Source: Scilla litardierei
Lineage: Eukaryota > Streptophyta > Magnoliopsida > Asparagales > Asparagaceae
Direction: 5' to 3'
Assembly: GCA_030789695.1 (NCBI GenBank)
Contig: CM061142.1
Location: 277,257,043-277,321,042 of the forward strand
Length of the DNA: 64,000 bases
Shown here: positions 23,558 through 32,595 of the stretch, one piece after another
Layout of the letters: the number at the start of each line of letters is the position of its first letter
How positions within the stretch are numbered: the first letter of the stretch is position 1
The notes under the pieces: model-generated
The model's input: only the letters and a program-made list of their open reading frames with translations
The model's database searches: none
What the model was told of the DNA's origin: nothing
Position numbers and translations under genes: made by a program

Positions 23558-24223
23558 CTAGTCGACTAATAAGCAAAGTTCTCCAGAAATTGCTTTAAAT
23601 GGTGGAGGAGGCTGAGGTGTTCGGTGAGAGGTTGATGGAGGATACGGTGCCAATTGTGAAAGAAGACTCATAATCTGGCCTTGAGTCCCTTGCATGCTGT
23701 GAAAGTTTGCATGCATGTTATTCCTAACTTTTGCAAGAGTAGTCTCATATGAACTCAAATGTTCTTGGAGTCCCGCAAAACCGATATGCATACCATCGTG
23801 AAGATGATCAACTTGTTCTTGGAGAGAGATGGAAACAGTGCTACGGTTAGGGTTGGAAGTGTTTGGGTGCTCTTCTTCAACATGTGAAATTGGATGAAGG
23901 TCCATGTGATTCAAGATGGAGTGGTCAAAGCAAATTGGATTATAAATACCTACTTCATCGACAAGGGAACATTAAAATGTTGAAGAATACGAGTGATTCT
24001 GCAAGGTAGGATGATGTAGTTTGAAAACGGGTTTCACTAAGCCTAACATGATAGAGATAGACCAATCAATTTTCATGCCACGCATGATGGCATAGAGGAT
24101 GCGAAGGCGAGTTTCGTCAATGTAATTGAAAGACCCAACCTTTGGAAGAAGGTTGTAAGTGATGATCTTGAGGAGAAGGCGAGGAGTTGGATGTAAGGCC
24201 ATGGCATTCATGCCGGAAGGATG
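23558..24223 (-). pseudogene. Plant-transposon-type ORF downstream of pol, C-terminal part (split)
   Basis: This is the C-terminal part of a gene cut by the Tekay-like insertion; the N-terminal part is at 53851-54340. The minus strand from 24223 continues the reading frame of that piece across the ggatg duplication and encodes a segment with LYAIMRGMKIDWSISIMLG, typical of the 'putative plant transposon protein' (Transposase_32-like) family. A frame change near 23970 separates it from a second piece (23914-23558) with HxxF-rich helices and a Pro-rich end. In the parent element this gene occupies the position called env-like in Sireviruses. Its function is unknown. Confidence 0.6.
24219..24223. 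repeat. Target-site duplication, left copy (Tekay-like)
   Basis: ggatg, identical to 53851-53855 on the far side of the element. Confidence 0.92.
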
Positions 24224-25159
24224 TGTCACGCCCCGCTTCCCATTATATTTGGGGCGAGGACGCGAGCGGGCCCGCTTAGGTTGGAGCGGTGAAACTCGAA
24301 CCCAATAAGCGTCTGTGAAAACACCTTTTTGCAGGAACTTGCATGCAACTCAGAACGGGGCCCAAGCACGGCCTACAACTTAAAAACCAACATCTAGATA
24401 AAGTACACAATAATAAAAGGGGCCCAAGCACGGCCTACAACGATAGCGATACAGATAAAGTGGGTACACACCCTACAAATAACAGCAGTGAAAAATAAAT
24501 AGCTGCAGCGGTGATAATCAGCTCTAGTCCACGGTAGGGTGGACTTCAGGATCAGCAGAATCCTGGTCTATTGGATCACTCTGATCCAGCAACTCGTCCT
24601 CCTGGTAACCTGTCTCGTAACCTGACATACATTCAAACAACATGAATGTATGTCAGTAAGGGTCTGCAAGTAGATGTCAGATGACCCAAGGCAAGATATA
24701 TATAACAAGTTATATACATGGCAGTTTTACAGCAGTTAAAAGAATTTACACTAGCATGTATTTTAATGAACTGAAGCAGTTAAAACAATTATGAAAAGTT
24801 ACACTAGCATGGTAGTTAAAGCAACAAGTTACATTAACATGGCAGTTCAGTTATAAAAATTAACATGGCAGTTGAGCAATGTAACATCAATCTGTAATTA
24901 ACTTTCTTTTTCAATTACTAAACTGTGTGTGCAAGTCCGTGACTAAGATTCCCGCCGTTAGACGAATAGTAAATAAATACACCTTCAAGTGCCCCCGAAG
25001 GCGACTCGTTTACTACCGGCTAGTGCCCGGGAACCAACCCCACCCACGTGTACTTCCTGGATCACGTGCCAGGATGCTAATCCGTAATATACTGAAACAC
25101 GAGTCCAGACTAGTCGCATGTGACAGTCACATGTGACCGACGAGATTAGTCAACTAATA

Positions 25160-25290
25160 TCCAACGTCAGTAACATCTGGTAGCCAACGGCAACTGGTAG
25201 CCAACGGCAGGTAACATCGGTAGCCAACGGCATGTAACATCGGTAGCCAATGGCATTTAACTACGAGAGCCAACGGCATTTAACATTCTA
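25160..25290. repeat. Short tandem repeats in the Tekay-like LTR
   Basis: Six to seven copies of a 16-24 bp unit with core GGTAGCCAACGGCA, ending in 'tgtaacatc' or 'tttaac'. The same array is at 51860-51990 in the other LTR with a few base differences, so it predates the insertion. Confidence 0.85.
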
Positions 25291-26065
25291 TAAGTATCAA
25301 CAGTTCTAAAATTAACCATACATGTCTAGAAACATTACCATTCACAAAGTGTGTACATTTCGATTATTCAGGGGTCCATACACACGCACACGAGTTTAAG
25401 TCTAGCAATTCTGAAAAGTGTGTTTGTGTCAGCAATTAAGTGTACAACATCAGATATCACAAAAACATAAAATAACTGCACGCTTGCCTGACTGGGACAA
25501 TTTAGGTTGTCCGAGTAATGGTAGGAAAGTTCGCGACGTATCTGCGTCATTAAATAATAACATTTATTATAATTAACAAAAAGTGTTTAAAACGAGAATT
25601 AACGAATTAAATCTATTGCGAGTTAATAATAAAATTAAGTTGAGCCCTAAACTGGGTTCATCTAATTTTATGTGGTTCACTGGCTAGGGTGGCGGTTATA
25701 TTGGGTTATACAAACTGGGTACGCCTTATTTAATTAAATTTTGTTACATTAACATTATTTACAAAGTTAATATATTTTGAAATAATTATTAACATTAACA
25801 AGCTAATAACAAAACTAGCAATAACTTAACTTAAGCTAATTACATATGTTAACATGACATTTATTAGTTTACCTACTATGTTTGACTAAGGGGTAAGGGG
25901 TAACATGGTTAAAAAGAAAAAAATACAATACTTTAGTCTCTCTCCCTCTCTTTCTCTCTTACTCTCTCCCCTCTCTCCCCTCTCTCCCTGTCTCTTTCGT
26001 TCTCCCTGTTTCTCTTTTTGTATTATTTTTTTTTGATTCAGATCTTGCAGGCCGCAAGAAGAGGG

Positions 26066-26716
26066 CTACGCGCAAATAAAGGGAGGGGTCTCACTTACAG
26101 CGACGGGAGGAGGGAGCACCGGCCGGCGGCGGCTCCGGCTCCAGGCGGCTCCGGCGGGCGGCGCAGGTGGCCGGCGTGAGCAGCTGGGTGCGCGCGCGTG
26201 GGTGGAGGAGGAGGGGAGGAAGAGGAAGGAAGAGGAAGAAGATAAAGGAAGATGAAGATTGAGGATGAAGGAGGGTTTCTTGATTTGGGATCTGCTGAAT
26301 TTGTTTTCAGATCTGAATTTGTTTTGTTGGGCTTGAATCTGAAATTTTGTTTTGGGTTTGAGGAGTTTATGGAAAGGGTTTGAATCTGAAACTATTTTCA
26401 GATTTGTTTTGTGTTTGATGTTTTCAGATTCAGGATTTTGATTGCTGGTTGGTTTTGGTTGTATGAGGACGGTGGATTGTTGGGAAGGATTTGGTTTGTG
26501 GAATTTGTTCTTGGTTGTTTGTTGAAAGTTGAAGAAGGATTTGCAGATGAAATGTTTGCAGGTTTCATGATGGTTTTGCAGATGGAATTTTATCAGAGAA
26601 GGAGACGTAGCTAAACTGCCTAAGGAGAAAAACGCAGGGAACAAATTAAATTCGATTAGGTGTGGGATTAAGACAGTTTTAAATGGTGTTTGTTGACGAA
26701 CGAGGGAAGAATGCAT
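26066..26716 (-). other. Long open frame inside the left LTR (216 codons)
   Basis: In the sense direction of the element a frame runs from an ATG at 26716 to 26066 without a stop. It encodes a basic, Asn/Lys/Pro-rich protein ending in an Arg/Pro-rich tail from the GC-rich block. The other LTR keeps the same frame open (52772-53422) with a few substitutions. No domain was recognised. It may be chance in purine-biased DNA, or a leader ORF of the element's RNA. Confidence 0.3.
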
Positions 26717-27144
26717 CTGACCAAGCACGTTTCCCTTATCATTCAAATAAAGATTGCCGGTTTGGGATTAGGGCAATTAAATGAGATTTGTTGACTCTGT
26801 GCAAGCGAAAATGAATCTGCCTACGAATTGTTTTACTCCCTAACACAAGATTTAAAAGTGAATGTTTAAGCTTAATAAATGTTTAAGGTAATTATTAAAC
26901 TTAACATAAGTGATTAGGAAAAACAACAATAATAATTAGTAAATATGACAAAATAATTAGCAAAATAATTAAATTAGAGTTTTTAATTAAACGTGATGGT
27001 TAATAAACAACGACACGGTAAAAACGGAAATACATGGTCACACACGCGTAACACGAAACGTACGGACGAAAAGTCACCCGACGACTGAAGGAAAAATACC
27101 GGTACACACGAACTAAAGCACGGCTAAAAATACCGGCCGTTACA

Positions 27145-27157
27145 TTCTACCCACCTT
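27145..27157 (-). other. Polypurine tract of the Tekay-like element
   Basis: The minus strand reads AAGGTGGGTAGAA directly before the 3' LTR (which begins TGTAACGG at 27144). Confidence 0.75.
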
Positions 27158-27188
27158 CAGAAAATTCCGTCCTCGGAATTCTTATCAA

Positions 27189-28091
27189 CTAAGGAGCAGG
27201 AAATAAATATGGATAACGCTCTCGCATCTCATCTTCCCGCTCCCAGGTAGATTCTCCTGGCGAGTCGCGACACCACATTACTCTGACTAGATCAACAGTC
27301 TTGGTCGTGAAGACTTTCTGACGTCGATCTAAGATCTCCACTGGTTACTGTTCGTACTTCAAATCTGGTCGAACTGTGATCTCTGAGTAGTCCACAGCGT
27401 GTGAGGGATCGCTGATATAACGACGCAGCTGGGACACATGAAAGACATCATGTACTCCCACTAAATACGGTGGTAGTGCTAAGCGATAAGCTACCTCTCC
27501 AACTCGCTCTAGCACATCGAAAGGTCCAATGTATCTCAGACTAAGCTTTCCTCGCTTCCCAAAGCGAATCACTCCTCGATTCGGTGAGATTTTCAGGAAC
27601 ACATGATCTCCTGGCTGAAACTCCAGTGGACGTCGTTTAGCATCTGCCCAATGCTTGTAACGGTCCTGAGCAATCTGAAGCTTGTCTATGATATCACACA
27701 CAACATCCACAGCTTCAACTATCATCTCTGGTCCTAACGGTTCTCTATCACCAACGTCATCCCAACTCAGTGGAGATCGACATTTCCTTCCATAAAGAGC
27801 AGCAAATGGCGCCATGCCAATGCTCGCCTGGTAGCTGTTGTTGTAGGAGAATTCCACCAGATGTAGATGATCCTCCCACGAACCCTTGAGATCCAACATG
27901 CAAGCTCTCAACATGTCCTCCAATATCTGGATTGTGCGTTTCGACTGTCCATCAGTCTGTGGGTGATACGCAGTACTGAATTTCAGACTGGTACCCAGAT
28001 TCGTCTGCAAACTCTTCCAGAATTGAGACGTGAATCTTGGGTCCCGGTCTGAGACGATACTTACAAGAACTCCATGTAATCGCACAATCTC
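27189..28091 (-). pseudogene. pol: Tekay-like integrase C-terminal part and chromodomain
   Basis: Downstream of the intron-like segment at 28092-28161. It encodes [20 protein letters not shown] with the second catalytic Asp, then [14 protein letters not shown], where the third catalytic residue, normally Glu, is Lys (codon 27941-27939, a G-to-A change). The GPF/Y-type region with [21 protein letters not shown] follows. An in-frame TAA (27347-27345) precedes a chromodomain-like tail with VMWCRDSPGESTWEREDEMR ending at 27189. The chromodomain would direct integration to heterochromatin. The stop and the lost Glu make this copy inactive. Confidence 0.88.
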
Positions 28092-28161
28092 CTGCACGAT
28101 TATCGTTCACATCACGCCATATACTAGAAAGAAGCTATAAAGGTATAAGAAAGATATTTAC
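28092..28161 (-). other. Intron-like segment 2 (70 bp) in the integrase
   Basis: The minus strand starts GTAAATATC at 28161 and ends CGTGCAG at 28092, is AT-rich with a T-rich stretch, and contains in-frame stops. Its length is not a multiple of three, so retention shifts the frame. Removal joins codons ATG GAG to GAG ATT GTG, giving KKYMEEIVRLHG. That has exactly the length of the family consensus between KYM and EIVRLHG. A spliceosomal intron fits best. A chance insertion at a GAG microhomology is the alternative. Confidence 0.65.
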
Positions 28162-30587
28162 CTCCATATACTTCTTCGCAAGTATCTCCGTAGCTTGTCC
28201 TACTCAGAAAGGTATGAAATGCACAGACTTGGTTAATCGGTCAACGATAACCCAAATCGCGTCATTTTGCTTGGTGCTCTGAGGTAGTCCAGTTACGAAA
28301 TCCATGGTGATGTGCTGCCACTTCCACTCTGGAATCGGCAGAGGTTGAAGTAATCCGGCAATGCAATGGTGTTCAGCCTTCACCTGTTGACACACAAGAC
28401 ATTTGGCGATGCTACGAGCTACACTTCTCTTCATACCGTGCCACCAAAAATTCAGACAGAGATCCTTGTACATCTTGGTACCCCCAAGATGAATGGAATA
28501 GGGAGAGATATGAGCTTCATTCATCAGCTCATCTCTGATATCACCAGAAGGTACGCAGATCCTACTGCCGTATCTCAAGAAAATATCCTCATGAATGATA
28601 AAGTCCGTCCGAAGTCCAGCTTCAACTTGTTCTCGAATCTTTTGCAGTTTAGCATCTCCAGACTGTGCAGCTTTGATCCGATCCACAATCGTCGACTGAA
28701 TCTGCATATTCATCAATGATGATGCGACTCCAGGTAACACAACCTCTGTGCTCATCCCACACAGATCCTGTTGTAACCTCCACTGAACAGTGAGACTCAT
28801 AACCGCTGGAAGTCTGCTCAAAGCATCAGGTACAACATTAACTTTTCCTGGATGATACTGAAGGTCGATGTCGTAATCAGCCACCAGCTCTAACCACCTG
28901 CGCTGTCTCATATTTAACTCCTTCTGAGTGAAAATATATTTCAAACTTTTGTGATCAGTGAAAATCTTCACTTTCTCACTCAGTAAGAAATGTCTCCAAA
29001 TCTTCAAAGCGAAGATGACAGCGGCTAACTCCAAGTCGTGAGTCGGGTAATTATTCTCGTGAATCTTCAACTGCCGAGAAGCATAAGCGACTACATGACC
29101 GTGTTGATGTAGAACACATCCAAGACCTTTGCCCGAGGCATCACAAAAGATTTCGAATCCTCCAGTCCTATCTGGAATAGCCAGAACTGGTGCAGATGTT
29201 AACTTTGCTTTCAAAGTCCCAAATGCTTGCTCGCAAGTGTCTGACCAAACATACTTGATGTCCTTCCTCGTCAGTCGAGTCATGGGCTCTGCTATCCTCG
29301 AGAAATCCCGAATGAATCGACGGTAATATTCCGCCAATCCTAGGAAACTCCGAATGTCTGATGCTGACCGAGGAGTAGGCCAATTCCTGACTGATGTAAC
29401 CTTCTTTGGGTCAACTGAGATACCTTCGCCTGATACCACATGTCCAAGAAATGCAATCCGGTCTAACCAGAACTCGCATTTGCTGTACTTGGCATACAAC
29501 TGATGACGGCGAAGTGTCTCCAAAACCATCCGTAGATGTTCAGCATGCTCTTCCTCGCTCTTCGAATAGACCAATATGTCATCAAAGAATATCACTACGA
29601 ATTTATCCAAAAAATCATAGAATATGAGATTCATGATATTCATGAATACTGCATGAGCGTTGGTCACACCGAATGGCACGACAACAAACTCGTAGTGTCC
29701 ATACTTGGTCTGAAAAGCTGTCTTATAGATATCCTCATTCTTGACCTTCACCTGATGATATCCACTCCTAAGGTCCAACTTCGAGAAAACTCGTGATCCA
29801 CCGAGTTGATCGAAAATGTCATCAATGCGAGGTAACGGGTACTTATTATTCACCGTGGCATTGTTCAGCTCCCGATAATCCACGCACATTCTTCTCGATC
29901 CGTCCTTCTTCTTGACCAGTAGTACAGGTGCACCCCAGGGAGACACGCTGGGATGAATGAATCCTTTCTGCAACAGATCGTCCAACTGTTTCCGTAGCTC
30001 TTCGAGTTCTGCTAGAGCCATACGGTAAGGCGCCTTCGAGATTGGTTGAGTATTTGGCATCAGATCAATTCTAAACTCCAAAGCTCGATCAGGCGGCAAT
30101 CCAGAAATATCTTCTGGAAATACATCTTCGAAGTCTCGAACCACTGCAGGCTTCTCCGGTTCGACTTGTATAGATGCGAGGATCGCTTCGTTCGACTGAA
30201 CCCGAAATCTGATAGGCTCGAGCGAACGGCTACCACTGATGAATTCGAACACAGGATGGTCAGGAATTTCGAATACTACTTTTTTCTTGTGACAGTCGAT
30301 AGTAGCATAAAAAGTCCCTAACCAGTCCATGCCAAGAATTGCATCAAAGTTGGGTGTATCCAGGACCATGAAGTCTGCATAAAGTTCATGTCCGCAAATC
30401 ACTAAGGGACGGGATTTGCATCCCAAGGTAACACTCACTACGCCACCTCCGGTTGTGATATTCCATCTCTTGGGAAGTGAGTAGGTAGGAATCGAGTGTT
30501 TAACTACAAACTTCTGGGATATAACACACAGGGAAGCTCCGGAATCAAATAAATTCAGAGCTGGGTGGGAGGCCACTAAGATCATAC
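28162..30587 (-). CDS. pol: Tekay-like Pol: protease, reverse transcriptase, RNase H, integrase N-terminus (one stop)
   Basis: A frame of about 793 codons on the minus strand. Order by approximate residue: aspartic protease with [13 protein letters not shown] (about 10-20); RT with [16 protein letters not shown] and the catalytic [11 protein letters not shown] (about 330); RNase H with [12 protein letters not shown] (about 480) and TDHKSLKYI; integrase zinc finger ending [11 protein letters not shown] (about 700-735); and integrase core start with [10 protein letters not shown]. Just before the integrase intron a TGA (28206-28204) stands where CGA would fit, then reading resumes with [13 protein letters not shown]. 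Translation would rely on joining to Gag across 30588-30676. RT motifs are intact. Confidence 0.92.
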
Positions 30588-30676
30588 CTAAGACGAAAAT
30601 AATATACTTAGCAAAGGAAACCTAACTAACAAGCATTAATATATGGTAAAAGATAAATACTAGGTATAAATGTTAC
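30588..30676 (-). other. Intron-like segment 1 (89 bp) between Gag and protease
   Basis: The minus strand starts GTAACATTTA at 30676 and ends TTCGTCTTAG at 30588; it is AT-rich. Read through, the Gag frame meets a TAG at 30662-30660, five codons into the segment. Removal joins ATC ACA G to GT ATG ATC and yields [17 protein letters not shown], the family-typical Gag-protease junction with no gain or loss of residues. Splicing would therefore convert a Gag message to a Gag-Pol message. Splicing has not been demonstrated. Confidence 0.7.
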
Positions 30677-30834
30677 CTGTGATCATGTCATCCTCAGCCT
30701 CAGCTTCTGCAGCTGTCATCGTGAACGCCTGGCGCTTCGGCTGATGGACCTGCTGATAAGCTCGATCCTGAGGGATCAGAGGTGGTCCACGCTGAGCAGG
30801 TCTGGGTGCTCCTCGCTGAACAGGTGCAGGCACT
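30677..30834 (-). pseudogene. gag: Tekay-like Gag, C-terminal part
   Basis: Continues the Gag frame from 49841 after removal of element A and one copy of the gcacg duplication. It is a Pro/Gln/Arg-rich linker followed by KRQAFTMTAAEAEAEDDMIT. Motifs of the type 'F.LT..EA....V.TG' precede the protease in del/Tekay elements. The intron-like segment begins directly after it. Confidence 0.85.
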
Positions 30835-30839
30835 GCACG
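30835..30839. repeat. Target-site duplication, left copy (element A)
   Basis: gcacg, identical to 49836-49840. Confidence 0.92.
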
Positions 30840-31084
30840 TGACGTGCGCTTATATTTCATATATTCACGCACGTTTTCTTTTGTGTTTCTCCGTGTTTTC
30901 CGCCGTCTCTTATTCGTTTTCGTATATTTTCCCGTTTTCTTTCACTTTTCTTTGTTTTTCCATGATTGCAGGAGTTCGACCACGTAGGGGACGTTTTACG
31001 ATGATATCCCAAGTCCCCGGAGCAACGGGAGAAGTCACGCGTGATCCAGGGGGTCAAACGTCGAAGAATTCATCTTTCAGCCCC

Positions 31085-31455
31085 TCACCCGGTCGGTTGA
31101 TCATCTTCAACCGATCGGGTGATGCACGCGTGCACCACCCGGTCTCTACCGCAGCTCACAAAGAAGTCACCCGACCGGTTCACAGACCGGTTCTGCGGGC
31201 GGCTGTTCTCTGTTTTTTCGAGCGGAATTCCAACCGATCGGGTGACTCTCACCCGATCGGTTCATCTGTAGCTGAGGAAAAAGAGCTGAAGACACGGGCG
31301 TCGAACCGACCGGTTCACCCGACTGCTCCAAGATCCAACCGATCGCCCAAGAACTCACCCGATCGGTTCATGAGGTCGGGTGAAAACTCGCTGTTTTCTG
31401 TGATTTATCTGTAACGGATCAACCGATCGGTTGACTTGTCAACCGATCGGTTGAT
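31085..31455. repeat. ACCGATCGGTT palindrome cluster in the element A LTR
   Basis: About a dozen copies of a 12-14 bp palindrome with core CCGATCGG (variants CCGACCGG, CCGGTCGG), flanked by AA/TT or CAC/GTG, spaced 10-60 bp. The cluster ends about 10 bp before the TATA box. It is repeated in the 3' LTR (40238-40605), in the interior (35511-35855) and in the Athila-2 LTR (62243-62700). Confidence 0.85.
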
Positions 31456-31463
31456 GCGTAAGT

Positions 31464-31473
31464 CTATATATAG
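31464..31473 (+). promoter_or_regulatory. TATA box of the element A 5' LTR
   Basis: CTATATATAG followed by 'agcccctagggttcc', directly after the palindrome cluster. The equivalent in the 3' LTR is at 40612-40621. The likely start of the genomic RNA lies some 25-35 bp downstream. Confidence 0.7.
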
Positions 31474-32402
31474 AGCCCCTAGGGTTCCAGAAACGAGAGT
31501 TGATGTTTTTCTACTGTTTTATTTCCTTGTGACGGCTGTAATTGTTACTCTATAGTAAGTTTTCAGAGCTTTCTAAAATTTTAGTATTGTCTTTATTACT
31601 CTATTACTTCCGCATTGCAATTGTCCGATTATGATTTCAACGGTTAAATTTCATTTAGATTGCTTTTTCATGAATTTTTGTGAGTAGTTCCCAAATCTGA
31701 GATTTTGGTGGAAACCCCTTCGGGGGCTCTTCCCGATGCGTCCATAGGGTTAGGAAATCGATAGGGAGTAGGAATCTAACGGTTACGCGGGGTGTTTCAT
31801 TGTCATTGGCGGGAAAAACACCGCCTTTGACCGTCGGGCCAAGGGGGAATAAACTTGGCGGTTGACTCCCTAGCCATAGCTCGCGCCCTTAGCGTAGACG
31901 CCGAATCGTAGCACGCGGGAGCGGCAGGATGAGACGTTGGGAGATATCGTTGCGGGTTTAGTGCTCCCGGGATCGATCAGTGTTAATGGACACGGGAGTG
32001 CCCACTGATCGAATCCAGGAAGTCCGGTGTATCATCCTGGGCACCGACCGGAATATCGGGCCCATGGGACGCCGGTACCACTTTCAGAGGCAACGTCTCA
32101 CCATTAGACCCTAATCCCGATCGCTATCCATACCCGTAGGCCGTATCGGCGAGAGTCTCTCGTCGGGTTGGAAACCAAAGTCCCGGGTTTACTTTCTTTT
32201 TGTTCATACCCTTTTATTTCCTTTCGTGACGACCATCTACCGATTCGGGCTAGCTCGCCCCTCGGGGTGATTTAGGTCCTACCTGACCCAAGCACAACCT
32301 CGCCTCCCTGAGTTCGATATTCCCGCACCCTACACTAACCGTGAAACTTGCGGTAAACGACACCGCGCCGCCGCGACGCAAGCGGGGCGCCGATCAAGTT
32401 TA

Positions 32403-32420
32403 TGGCACCGTTGCCGGGGA
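32403..32420 (+). other. Primer-binding site of element A
   Basis: TGGCACCGTTGCCGGGGA six bases after the LTR end. It is one base different from the TGGCGCCGTTGCCGGGGA found in element B and usual for Athila-type elements, complementary to an aspartate tRNA 3' end by family convention. Confidence 0.85.
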
Positions 32421-32595
32421 GGCAACGTGCTTGTTATTTTAGGATCTCTTGAACCCTCGTGTCTAGCTCACATCCCTACCCCGCGATAATTTTTGCATTC
32501 TCCTTTTTCTTTTTCTTTTTGTTCTTCCTTATTTTTATCTCTTATTTTATCTGTTTCTTTCCCACTTGTCGCTTCACGGGTGTTTGTTGTTTTTC

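Larger units (their letters stand above)
24224..27144 (-). repeat. Left (3') LTR of the Tekay-like element
   Basis: 2921 bp; the right copy is 2909 bp, differing mainly by a short indel near 24355 and scattered substitutions. It contains the 'tagccaacggca' tandem repeats, a CT microsatellite (25935-26020), a GC-rich block (26090-26190) and a long sense-strand reading frame. No TATA box was convincingly located. Confidence 0.93.
30840..32396 (+). repeat. 5' LTR of element A
   Basis: Starts TGACGTGCGC and ends CGCCGATCA. U3 carries the CCGATCGG palindrome cluster (31085-31455) and a TATA box at 31464-31473. The downstream part contains 'aaacttgcggtaaacga' near the end, shared with the other Athila-type LTRs here. 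Frames inside the palindrome region are not credible genes. Confidence 0.93.

Noticed and set aside
30782..31414. 210-codon frame beginning in Tekay-like gag and running through the element A LTR
   Set aside because: Most lies in the palindromic U3, and the 3' LTR repeats it (39987-40562). It crosses an insertion junction, so it cannot be an ancestral gene.
31085..31455. Palindrome cluster as a phage-like operator array or a site-specific recombination site
   Set aside because: Position in both LTRs, upstream of a TATA box and shared with related LTRs, fits a retrotransposon U3. There is no recombinase or repressor gene.
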